DNA of 64,000 bases from Calditrichota bacterium (lineage in GTDB: Bacteria > Calditrichota > Calditrichia > Calditrichales > J004), in NCBI GenBank assembly GCA_013112635.1, contig JABFGF010000004.1, positions 310,001 through 374,000 of the forward strand, read 5' to 3'. The notes beneath the pieces were generated by a model, which ran no database searches, was not told the DNA's origin, and saw only the letters and a program-made list of their open reading frames with translations. A program made the translations under genes and the position numbers. Positions 1-7,587 of the stretch are shown in pieces (the stretch's first letter is position 1; every line of letters starts with the position of its first letter).

Positions 1-371
1 CGGCTTTTTAATTTCTTCGCCCTGTTCAAAGCAGTATTGGCTCGATGAAAAGCAGGCCCATCCATTTCAATTGGAATATTTGCACCCATTTTCTGGATTC
101 GCCCAAGTCCAATTCCAAAACGGAGTTCGAGTGGAGTAAGCAGCCTTTCAAACTCAATCATAATAGAATGTGCATTTGGAATATTGTGCACAACACCTTG
201 AAACTCATCGCCTTTCGTGATCATAAATTGGGCTTCAATAGACGATGCCCAGTTTTCATTAACCTGAACGATGGCCGACTTTAAGAAGAGCTGCCATTCA
301 TAGCGCTCCATCTCTTCCATTTTTTTTGAGCCTTTAATATCGGCAATGATTACGGCGTATTTTGGATTCAT
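1..371 (-). CDS. SatD-like protein, 3' end cut off by the window edge
   Basis: The reading frame opens at an ATG (369-371 on the plus strand) and stays open for 123 codons to the left edge, so the C-terminus is missing. The translation begins MNPKYAVIIADIKGSKKMEE and later carries ITKGDEFQGVV and LRFGIGLG. These fit the SatD family, small proteins with a nucleotide-cyclase-like fold found beside transporters of unknown substrate. The 'IADIKGS' strand followed by a 'KGDEFQ' motif is the recognisable signature. The function of the family is not well established. It is a separate unit from the dehydrogenase upstream (gap of about 80 bases). The family call is by motif memory only. Confidence 0.6.
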   Translation of the reverse strand, partial: MNPKYAVIIADIKGSKKMEEMERYEWQLFLKSAIVQVNENWASSIEAQFMITKGDEFQGVVHNIPNAHSIMIEFERLLTPLELRFGIGLGRIQKMGANIPIEMDGPAFHRANTALNRAKKLKS

Positions 372-450
372 AAACTTTGTATTAATGGAATTTTGGAATA
401 ATGGAGTGATGCAAATCCCGGCATTCCTTTAATCCAACATTCCAATATTT

Positions 451-1455
451 TCATTGTAGTTTTTTCTGGTGTTGGGCGATTTTTTCCAAAACCGCATTGG
501 CAAGCTTAAGTGCCTCAAGACCATCTTCGGCAGAAACAGCAACAGGCTTATTATTTTGAACAGAATCTACAAAAGAGGCAAGTTCATTTAAAAGCGGGTT
601 TACATCTTTCCGTTGAAGCTTTGTATAATTGATGTCGCGTTTTTGGTCGCCCTGATCTATCTGGCCAAGTGAGAAGGCCATTGCGCTGTCTTTAAAAGAT
701 GCCTGCCCCGGTTCCGGAAGATAAAAAATCTCGGAAAAGCCATCTGTAAAATCCAATGAAATATAAGCATTGCGTTGAAATATGCGCATCTTACGCATTT
801 TTTTGGCGGAGATCCTGCTGGCAGTAACATTTGCCACACAACCGTTTTCAAATTCAATCCGCGCGTTTGCAATATCCACATTTGTCGATACAACCCCAAC
901 ACCACTGGCATCCACTTTTACAGGCTTGCTTTTTACGAGATGTAAAATCAAATCCAGGTCATGAATCATCAAATCAAGAATAACGGCCACATCCGTTCCA
1001 CGCGGATTAAAAGACGCAAGCCGGTGCGCCTCAACAAAAACTGGATTAATTGCAACATCCTCCAGCGCCAGCATTGATGCGTTAAATCGCTCGATGTGCC
1101 CAACCTGGATAATACAATTTTGCTCTTTTGCAAGCCGGATTAAATCTTGTGCTTCCTTTTCGGTTTTTGTGATTGGTTTTTCGATAAAAATATGTTTCTT
1201 TTTATTCAATGCCATTTTTGCTATTTCATGATGAGTCGTTGTCGGCGTAACAATATTCAATGCATCAACACTATCAATTAACTGCTCAATCGAATCAAAG
1301 GATTTGCACTCCAGCTCTTTGGCCAACTCTTGTGCCTTATTCTGGTCCTGATCATAAATCCCGATTAGTTCTGCCTGCTCAACCTGCTTAAATAATTTTG
1401 CGTGTAATTTCCCTAAATGCCCCGTTCCAATCACTGCAACTTTTAGCTTTTCCAT
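451..1455 (-). CDS. Gfo/Idh/MocA-family NAD(P)-dependent oxidoreductase
   Basis: A 334-residue protein with an N-terminal Rossmann fold (GTGHLG, residues 10-15), the family EKP signature (92-94), a GHIERFN motif (119-125) and a DLMIHDLDL helix (161-169) in the substrate domain. The family oxidises or reduces sugar hydroxyls with NAD(P). The HDLDL form resembles GnnA-type UDP-GlcNAc 3-dehydrogenases that work near lipid A genes, but no lipid A gene is visible here, so the substrate is open. It starts four bases after the GWxTD gene stops, so the two are probably co-transcribed. Confidence 0.85.
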   Translation of the reverse strand: MEKLKVAVIGTGHLGKLHAKLFKQVEQAELIGIYDQDQNKAQELAKELECKSFDSIEQLIDSVDALNIVTPTTTHHEIAKMALNKKKHIFIEKPITKTEKEAQDLIRLAKEQNCIIQVGHIERFNASMLALEDVAINPVFVEAHRLASFNPRGTDVAVILDLMIHDLDLILHLVKSKPVKVDASGVGVVSTNVDIANARIEFENGCVANVTASRISAKKMRKMRIFQRNAYISLDFTDGFSEIFYLPEPGQASFKDSAMAFSLGQIDQGDQKRDINYTKLQRKDVNPLLNELASFVDSVQNNKPVAVSAEDGLEALKLANAVLEKIAQHQKKLQ

Positions 1456-1458
1456 TTT

Positions 1459-2769
1459 TTAGTTTTGCCCCGTTTCCTCATCAATTAATGTAAAAATACC
1501 CGTTTTATTTTTGTCAACAAAAGTGAAAACCATTTCGCCATTTTTATCAGTATACTTCCAGATTATATGCGGAACAGAATTAACTGAATATTTTCTGTTT
1601 TCGACCTCAGTTGGTTCTCCATACAACAATAAAATTCTTCCACGATCTGTTTGCCATCCTTCTTTAAAGCGATTAGAATATTGTCGTACGGCCTCCGTTA
1701 CACGCTTGTAAAATTCATCCAATAATTCATTGTATGTTGTATTTGGAGATGGATCGCGCTCCTTCCAAAAAGCAGTGAACCAATTATCAAGCTCTTCAAT
1801 TTTTAATTCTTTTACTTCCTCAATTTGCTCTTCACTTAAAAGATATTTCATTGGTCTGATTGCTAAATCCGATCTGTATAAATATAATGGCTTTGAAAGC
1901 CAGGCTACAGAAAACTGTCGTTCAATTTCAAAATCATCCTGCGCGGTGCCAAAAGAGAAACGTATAAGATAATCCCCTTCTTCAAGCATCTTATAAGGCA
2001 AAGCATAGCTTAATTCAAATATTCCGGATTTGTTTGCTACTTGTTTTATAAATGTCTGGCTGATCAAGCTTTTTTCAGAATCATTTCTTTTATAAACCCT
2101 GATATTAGTTCCGAGAGAATCAACATCCGGCATTTCAATTGTAGCCATTGCATTGTAAGGGCTGTTAAACTCAATTAAATTCCTTGTTGAAGAAAGCCTT
2201 AATTCTGTTTCGTTTTCATTATTTTCATGTGAAAAAAAAGCAATGGCAGATGCTGAAAATTTTGGATTTTCGTTTGGTTTAGCGATCACCAGTTTTCGTT
2301 TATTTTTATATTCACGGCTACTCAACAAATCATGTACTTCGATATGAACCTCGTATTCACCGGGAACAATATCTAACCCTTCATCAGCAAAAACTATTTT
2401 ATAATTTTTTTTCTGGAAATCTTTTCTGGAATTTGTTTTTTCAAAGTCTAATAATTTTTCTTTTTGCTGCCAGGTTTTGGAAAGAAGTGTTTTTTGCTCA
2501 TCGCGGATAGTAACTGTAATCTGGAATTCTGTTGTAAATTTCCCTTCTGTGCGGGTAAACTGAAGAAAATCATTTTGTATGGAGACAGTAAGATAAAGCA
2601 AGGGTTGCCAGTCCGTACCTTGGTAATCCACAAAATAATTAAAACCCACATAGGCCGGCCGGTAAATTTCATAACCATATCGGGAGGTAATTTTTTGAAA
2701 ATCCTGCTGGTACTCTTGCCCAAAGGTATTAATTACCAGAAAAAAAATAATTAGAAATGATTTTTTCAT
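1459..2769 (-). CDS. GWxTD domain-containing secreted protein
   Basis: The ATG at 2769 is preferred over an upstream in-frame start at 2841. It is preceded by GGAG at good spacing and gives a clean signal peptide (MKKSFLIIFFLVINTFGQ), for a protein of about 436 residues. The middle part is beta-rich. The C-terminus carries GWQTDRGRILLLYGEP followed by a WKY/F-rich tail, which is the GWxTD domain found in Acidobacteria and FCB-type bacteria. The domain's role is unknown. Its neighbour is the Gfo/Idh enzyme just downstream. The export call follows from the signal peptide; no function beyond that can be given. Confidence 0.85.
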   Translation of the reverse strand: MKKSFLIIFFLVINTFGQEYQQDFQKITSRYGYEIYRPAYVGFNYFVDYQGTDWQPLLYLTVSIQNDFLQFTRTEGKFTTEFQITVTIRDEQKTLLSKTWQQKEKLLDFEKTNSRKDFQKKNYKIVFADEGLDIVPGEYEVHIEVHDLLSSREYKNKRKLVIAKPNENPKFSASAIAFFSHENNENETELRLSSTRNLIEFNSPYNAMATIEMPDVDSLGTNIRVYKRNDSEKSLISQTFIKQVANKSGIFELSYALPYKMLEEGDYLIRFSFGTAQDDFEIERQFSVAWLSKPLYLYRSDLAIRPMKYLLSEEQIEEVKELKIEELDNWFTAFWKERDPSPNTTYNELLDEFYKRVTEAVRQYSNRFKEGWQTDRGRILLLYGEPTEVENRKYSVNSVPHIIWKYTDKNGEMVFTFVDKNKTGIFTLIDEETGQN

Positions 2770-3156
2770 AAAAACTCCAAGGTTTAATTTAATCGTGACA
2801 CAGCAGCAAATCAAGGAAAGTAGTTTTAATTTAATCCGCACTCTATACGCTCAAAGCCTGTATAAGATCAATCAATCAAAATAAATTTTCATCATAAAAG
2901 AATAAATTTTCTTTTAATAATTACAGTGCTTTTTATTTATTGTGTTTTCTTAATTCTTTAAATCGGTAAATATCTGAAAAAGAAAAACCTTTTCAAGTTA
3001 AAAAAAAGTCTCCCATTAACTTTTTAAAAACCCGGACTTTGGATATTAAAACTGCATTATTTGTAAATGATTAAATTAGCACACATATTTTTTTTTATTG
3101 ATTTTATCTTTATAATGATTTTTTTTTATTCGAATTCATAAACGGAGGTTACTGCC
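2770..3156. promoter_or_regulatory. Divergent intergenic region, 387 bases, very AT-rich
   Basis: This is the only gene-free stretch above 300 bases. It lies between the divergent GWxTD gene (minus) and nhaC (plus), so it must hold promoters for both. A TATAAT hexamer at 3111-3116 faces nhaC, about 40 bases before its start, but no good -35 box lies 17 bases upstream, only a T-run. Long A and T tracts around 3000-3010 and 3088-3097 could bend the DNA. No hairpin or riboswitch-like fold was recognised. Confidence 0.35.
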
Positions 3157-3159
3157 ATC
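3144..3159 (+). promoter_or_regulatory. Ribosome binding site and AUC start of nhaC
   Basis: GGAGG at 3144-3148 is followed by eight bases and then ATC AAA GAG. The frame has a TAA at 3139-3141, and no ATG, GTG or TTG occurs in frame before 3223. The strong Shine-Dalgarno sequence at normal spacing therefore points to ATC at 3157 as the start codon. Confidence 0.6.
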
Positions 3160-4608
3160 AAAGAGAACAAAGAACTCAGCATTTGGGAAGCACTTATTCC
3201 CCTCCTTCTGCTAATCGGTTTATTGGCTTATAATGTATATGTTTTTGGCGATGACGCATTAAGCGGTTCTAACCAGTTTATCTTATTGATTGGCGGTGCT
3301 ATTGCTGCAATTGTTGGGTTTATGAACGGAGTCCCTTATAAAGAAATGATTCGTGGGGTGGCCGGTAATTTTAAATCTACAACTGAAGCAATCCTTATTT
3401 TATTGATTGTAGGTGCTTTAGCTGGTACCTGGCTTGTAAGCGGTATTATTCCTGCAATGATTTACTATGGATTAAAAATCTTAAACCCGACAATTTTTTT
3501 ACCTGCAACAGTGGTAATCTGTGCCATCATCTCCATCGCAACAGGAAGTTCCTGGACTACTTCTGCCACTGTTGGCATTGCGTTAATTGGAATTGGAAAA
3601 ACATTGGGATTGCCGCTGGGAATGGTAGCAGGAGCTGTTATTTCCGGCGCTTATTTCGGCGATAAAATGTCCCCGCTTTCCGATACAACAAACCTGGCGC
3701 CTGCTATGGCCGGTTCTGAATTATTTGACCATATCCGATATATGGCCTTAACCACTGTTCCCAGTATTACCATTGCTTTAATTGTTTTTATAATTTTAGG
3801 ACTGACTTTTGAAATCAGCGGAACTACAGATACAGATCTTATTTTATCTTCAATAAAGCAATCTTTTAATGTTTCCGGGTGGCTTTTTATCGCCCCGGTT
3901 ATTGTAGTGTTTTTGATTATTAGAAAAACCAAACCTTTAATTGCTTTAATGGCAGGTGTTTTTCTTGGCGGAATTTTTGCAATTATTTTCCAACCGGATA
4001 TTTTAAGAGCAATTACAGGAACTCAAAGCTTAACTTTTGAATCTGCCTATATGGGCGTTATGAAAGCAATAACGGTTGATACCACAATTGAAACAAGTAA
4101 CGCTTCTTTGAACGATCTTTTTTCTTCAGGTGGTATGTATGGCATGATGACCACCATTTGGCTTGTAATTTGTGCGATGGTATTTGGTGGGATTATGGAG
4201 GCAATTGGTGCGCTGCAGAGAATCAGTAATTCATTGTTAAACCTGGCGAAATCTGTGTTTGGTCTTTTTGCAAGCACTGTTGCCAGTTGTGTTGTTTTAA
4301 ATACAACTGCTTCGGATCAGTACCTGGCCATTGTGGTTCCCGGTAAGATGTTTTCAAAAGCATATAAAGATCGTGATCTGGCACCTGAAAATCTGAGCCG
4401 TACTTTAGAAGATTCCGGCACTGTAACCTCTGTCCTGGTTCCTTGGAATACATGCGGCGCTTATCAATCGGGTGTATTAGGTGTGCCAGTTGCTGATTTC
4501 TTTTTTTATGCCGTTTTTAATTATATCAGCCCGTTTATGACTCTATTATTTGCATTCTTTCAAATAAAGATTAGAAAGCTTTCCAGTTCTGTAGAAAAAA
4601 TCAAATAA
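3157..4608 (+). CDS. nhaC: NhaC-family Na+/H+ antiporter, apparent AUC start
   Basis: An inner-membrane sodium/proton exchanger of 483 residues if read from ATC at 3157. It has about a dozen hydrophobic segments and NhaC-family motifs such as SSWTTSATVGIAL and GAYFGDKMSPLSDTTNLAP. The N-terminus read from 3157 runs KELSIWEALIPLLLLIG, which is the usual first membrane helix of the family. The first conventional in-frame start, TTG at 3223, would cut this helix and has no ribosome binding site. It is the only plus-strand gene here and stands alone. It likely serves Na+ or pH homeostasis and is unrelated to the polysaccharide genes. Confidence 0.9.
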   Translation: MKENKELSIWEALIPLLLLIGLLAYNVYVFGDDALSGSNQFILLIGGAIAAIVGFMNGVPYKEMIRGVAGNFKSTTEAILILLIVGALAGTWLVSGIIPAMIYYGLKILNPTIFLPATVVICAIISIATGSSWTTSATVGIALIGIGKTLGLPLGMVAGAVISGAYFGDKMSPLSDTTNLAPAMAGSELFDHIRYMALTTVPSITIALIVFIILGLTFEISGTTDTDLILSSIKQSFNVSGWLFIAPVIVVFLIIRKTKPLIALMAGVFLGGIFAIIFQPDILRAITGTQSLTFESAYMGVMKAITVDTTIETSNASLNDLFSSGGMYGMMTTIWLVICAMVFGGIMEAIGALQRISNSLLNLAKSVFGLFASTVASCVVLNTTASDQYLAIVVPGKMFSKAYKDRDLAPENLSRTLEDSGTVTSVLVPWNTCGAYQSGVLGVPVADFFFYAVFNYISPFMTLLFAFFQIKIRKLSSSVEKIK

Positions 4609-4649
4609 TGGTTTGGTTGAGGACAATTATTACGGAAAACAGAGAAAGC

Positions 4650-5207
4650 TTAAATAAGCTCATCCACATTATCTTCATTAATTGCAGGGCAGCCGGAAAG
4701 TAACAAATGCTCATTAAGAGGATGTTGAAGTACAAGCAGTGGAAATGATGCTAGATGAAGAGTATTAAAATATTCTTCAAGCCTCCCTCCGGAACTGACA
4801 TATAAAAATAAAACCTGGCTCACTTGCTTAAACAAAAGATTGTCCCTTTTATCAATGTCGCTTTTTGCAGCCCTTTTTTGTCGACTTTGCGCTGAGATAA
4901 GTAACAATTTATTTTCATCATCTAACGTGTGTAACTTTTGGCTAATTTTCAATTGTGATAAATCTTTTGCCGTATAGAAAATAATATTGGCCTGCATTTT
5001 ATTATTCGTTTTTTCAACCATTTTTTTTTCCAGAGGTGCCTGCCACCCACCTGCAATAGAAATATTCTTTTCCATCAATTTTGAAAACAATTTTTCTGCA
5101 AAAGGATAAATTTCCTTCGGTGTTTCTTTTGATGAAAAAACAGCAATTATTTTTTGGCTTAATAATTCAATATTACCTTGTGACTCAAACTGAGTAAGTA
5201 ATTTCAT
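4650..5207 (-). CDS. Short DprA/Smf-like Rossmann protein
   Basis: A 185-residue protein with no signal or membrane segment. The order of strands resembles the Rossmann part of DprA/Smf DNA-processing proteins: an early strand ending in a small loop (IIAVFSSKE), SIAGGW where DprA has its SGxA loop, and DKRDNLLFKQVSQVLFLYVS followed by SGGRL, parallel to the DprA FPxRNRxIxxLS and SGSL segments. It lacks the SAM-like N-terminal and winged-helix C-terminal domains of full DprA, and the key residues are weak. Single-stranded DNA binding is possible but not shown. It converges with nhaC and is transcribed alone. Confidence 0.4.
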   Translation of the reverse strand: MKLLTQFESQGNIELLSQKIIAVFSSKETPKEIYPFAEKLFSKLMEKNISIAGGWQAPLEKKMVEKTNNKMQANIIFYTAKDLSQLKISQKLHTLDDENKLLLISAQSRQKRAAKSDIDKRDNLLFKQVSQVLFLYVSSGGRLEEYFNTLHLASFPLLVLQHPLNEHLLLSGCPAINEDNVDELI

Positions 5208-5281
5208 ATATCACGTTATTAAAATGATGAATTATTTTAGCTTAGCAAATCAACGTTATTTTATCAAGTTGAATTTTTGAC

Positions 5282-5310
5282 AAAAAAAAACCTCGCCGTT
5301 TCCGGAGAGG
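5282..5310 (-). terminator. Rho-independent terminator after the receiver-domain gene
   Basis: On the minus strand CCTCTCCG GAAA CGGCGAGG forms a stem with a GAAA tetraloop and is followed directly by nine Ts. It lies about 30 bases beyond the stop of the receiver-domain gene at 5341. Confidence 0.85.
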
Positions 5311-5340
5311 TAAATTTAAAAACCAAACATTTATTTTTTT

Positions 5341-5817
5341 CTATGATAAAAGTGATGCCAGGATAATTCCAAGAATCAGCCAGATTGGAATCGAAATAAG
5401 TAAAGCCCAGATAATTCCATTCGCCGTCTTTAGTGAAGTTGCTAATCCTTTTTTCTCCAAAGCACGGTTAATTTTCATTCGTACTTCTTCAATATGGAAG
5501 GGTTTGGTCAAATAATCATATGCGCCTTTTTTAATAGCCTCAACTGCAGTTTCAATTGTTGGATGAGCAGTGATCATCAAAAAAATCACTTTCTTGTCAT
5601 CATTTCTTACTCTTTTTAAGAGCTCAATACCATCCATTTCCGGCATATAAAGGTCTGACAGAACTACATCAATTTTATTATTCTTAATTACTTCCAGCGC
5701 TTCTGCCCCACCACTTGCTACATATGGAACATAATTCATGCTTTTTAAAACATTATGTAAGGTATCCCTTACATCTTCTTCATCATCGACAACTAAAATA
5801 TGGCGGCTTTCACTCAT
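5341..5817 (-). CDS. Response-regulator receiver domain with C-terminal membrane helix
   Basis: The first 120 residues are a complete CheY-like receiver: acidic pair D11/D12, phospho-acceptor D55 in SDLYMPEMDG, T83 in MITAHP and K105 in LTKPF. The pattern resembles NtrC-type receivers. There is no output domain. After a short linker the last 25 residues (NGIIWALLISIPIWLILGII) form one strongly hydrophobic helix, so the receiver is probably tethered to the inner membrane facing the cytoplasm. GGAG lies eight bases before the ATG, and a strong terminator follows. No histidine kinase is nearby. It may act as a membrane-bound phosphate sink or protein-interaction switch; this is inference. Confidence 0.85.
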   Translation of the reverse strand: MSESRHILVVDDEEDVRDTLHNVLKSMNYVPYVASGGAEALEVIKNNKIDVVLSDLYMPEMDGIELLKRVRNDDKKVIFLMITAHPTIETAVEAIKKGAYDYLTKPFHIEEVRMKINRALEKKGLATSLKTANGIIWALLISIPIWLILGIILASLLS

Positions 5818-5900
5818 TTTTCAGATTCTCCAAATCAATAGGATTGTACATTTTGTGACATCGGATTAAATATATAATAATTTAGCAATAATTTCATTAT

Positions 5901-6752
5901 TTAAGAAGCAGTTTGCTTGATGTTTTTTTCAATGGTCTCTTTAAAACTTGTCCATCTAAACTCATCCAGTAACTGCCCTAATTTGGAGAGATTATTTTTT
6001 ATGTTATAATAATGTCTTGCAGATTGAATTTTACCCAACTCAACCTTTGGTTGGTCTGCATCAAATTCCCAGGGATGCATATACATGATTGCCGGAATTC
6101 CCTCTTTATTTACTGATTTTATTCCCATTCGGGTAAACCAGTTTGGGAAAATTCGCAAATAGCCGCCGCCACCAAAAGGAATATTTTTTCCAAAAAACTT
6201 CATGGTAGACATTGGAAATTCTGTTAAACTTTTTTCTTCCTTTTCAATTGCGGTGTAAACTGATCTCGGTGATAAGGGTACTCCATAGCGGTCATGCCAA
6301 ATTGGGTAAATTGATGAATCGTATTCAAGGCCCAGTTTAAGCATTATTTCCCAGGCCCAAAAGGTTTCTTCCACAACACTAAAAGTTGGTGCCCTGAAAC
6401 CAATTACTTTGTGGCCTGAAATGTCTTCAAGTATTTTAATAGATTCCCCAAGATCTTTTTCAAATTCTTCCGGAGTAAGCTTTGTTACCATTCTGTGCAT
6501 AAGCCCATGGGAAGCAATTTCGTGCCCGTTATCTACAATTTTGCGGATCATGTCAGGATGTTCATTGGCAACCCAACCCAACGTAAAAAAAGTAGCTTTT
6601 ACATTTTTTTCTTCAAAAAGGGTTAAAAGTTTTTCTACATTTTCGTGGACTCGGTAACTTTGTTCGGACCATATTTCGGTTGGAAACTGATATTGTAAGG
6701 CTTCGGGGTGAAACCATTCTTCAACATCAACAGATAGTATATTCTCGATCAT
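5901..6752 (-). CDS. Polysaccharide deacetylase, DUF3473/exosortase-locus type
   Basis: A 283-residue NodB-fold protein. SVDVEEWFH (residues 7-15) holds the metal and catalytic aspartate region, ATFFTLGW follows, HEIASHGLMH carries the metal-binding histidines, and GFRAPTFS is the third motif. The C-terminal part (MYMHPWEFD) is typical of the DUF3473 extension found on deacetylases in exosortase/PEP-CTERM polysaccharide loci. It likely removes acetyl groups from an amino-sugar polymer. There is no signal peptide, so it may act in the cytoplasm or need another route. It starts 12 bases after the AraC-type regulator ends, so the pair is likely one operon. Confidence 0.85.
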   Translation of the reverse strand: MIENILSVDVEEWFHPEALQYQFPTEIWSEQSYRVHENVEKLLTLFEEKNVKATFFTLGWVANEHPDMIRKIVDNGHEIASHGLMHRMVTKLTPEEFEKDLGESIKILEDISGHKVIGFRAPTFSVVEETFWAWEIMLKLGLEYDSSIYPIWHDRYGVPLSPRSVYTAIEKEEKSLTEFPMSTMKFFGKNIPFGGGGYLRIFPNWFTRMGIKSVNKEGIPAIMYMHPWEFDADQPKVELGKIQSARHYYNIKNNLSKLGQLLDEFRWTSFKETIEKNIKQTAS

Positions 6753-6764
6753 TAAAATCCCATT

Positions 6765-7490
6765 TTAAGCTTGCAGTAGTTTTCTGTATTTGGTTGGTGA
6801 AACACCTTTGCGTTTTTTAAAAGACCTGCTAAAACTTGATAATTCACTATACCCAAGGAGCATTGAAATATCTTTTGCCGGCAAATTGACTTTTGTAAAA
6901 ATTATATCTTCATAGTAATTTAAAACAGTTTGCATAAAAGAGCGAAAAGATAAATTTGTTTCACGTTTAAATTCCTGGCTAAAATACCCTGCGCTAATAT
7001 TTAAATAATCAGAAATTGCAATAATATTACAATCCCTTATTGGCGCAGTCTCAATATAATCCATTGCTTCTTTCATTCTCTTGGAAAGCAAATCATATTT
7101 TATTCCTAATTCTTCATAAGGAATTTTTCTCCAAAAATCATTTTTCAGCTGAACAAATAATTCGCTTAAATTTGATTTCCTATTTTCGCCTATAATCATT
7201 TTTACTTTAGATGTTCTGGCTATCTCGGGGATTTCGACATAGTTGAGAGAATGATTGTAAAAGATTGTTGACAGATCGGGGGTATAAAGTTGTGTGTTAG
7301 AAATACTTTTTATTGTTTGGTGATTTAAATCAGAGACTAAAATAAATAAATAGTCCAGATAAGCGCCATTTTTGTTTACCTCATCCAAAGAGTTTACAAA
7401 ATCTCCCTTTATTTCACCCACAGTGTTAAGCAGGCTTGCAATTTCCTGCCTAATTTTATCATCTTGGGTAACGATTAGCCCTTTGTACAT
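6765..7490 (-). CDS. AraC-family regulator with degenerate receiver-like N-terminus
   Basis: ATG at 7490 is preferred over an in-frame TTG at 7514 because AAGGGGGA lies at usable distance before it; the protein is then 241 residues. The last 100 residues are an AraC/XylS DNA-binding domain with two helix-turn-helix units: IIAISDYLNISAGYFSQEFK, then ISMLLGYSELSSFSRSFKK and the ending GVSPTKYR. The first 110 residues look like a receiver fold (GLIVTQDDKIRQEIASLL, then LFILVSD) but lack the usual acidic pocket and KP motif, so phosphorylation is unlikely. It probably controls the deacetylase downstream and perhaps the wider locus. Confidence 0.8.
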   Translation of the reverse strand: MYKGLIVTQDDKIRQEIASLLNTVGEIKGDFVNSLDEVNKNGAYLDYLFILVSDLNHQTIKSISNTQLYTPDLSTIFYNHSLNYVEIPEIARTSKVKMIIGENRKSNLSELFVQLKNDFWRKIPYEELGIKYDLLSKRMKEAMDYIETAPIRDCNIIAISDYLNISAGYFSQEFKRETNLSFRSFMQTVLNYYEDIIFTKVNLPAKDISMLLGYSELSSFSRSFKKRKGVSPTKYRKLLQA

Positions 7491-7587
7491 ATTGTCAATC
7501 CCCCTTTTGTCCAAAAATCTATTCTAAATATTAGAGTTTCGCAATAAGAAGGATTGTGATTAATGTTGCTAAAAAAAGGATTTGTTT

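Noticed and set aside
657-911. Reading frames antisense to or inside the dehydrogenase and many other genes
   Set aside because: They lie within strongly conserved genes in other frames and have no recognisable domains or ribosome binding sites.
3223-4608. TTG at 3223 as the nhaC start
   Set aside because: It has no ribosome binding site and removes half of the first membrane helix; the strong GGAGG lies upstream before ATC 3157.
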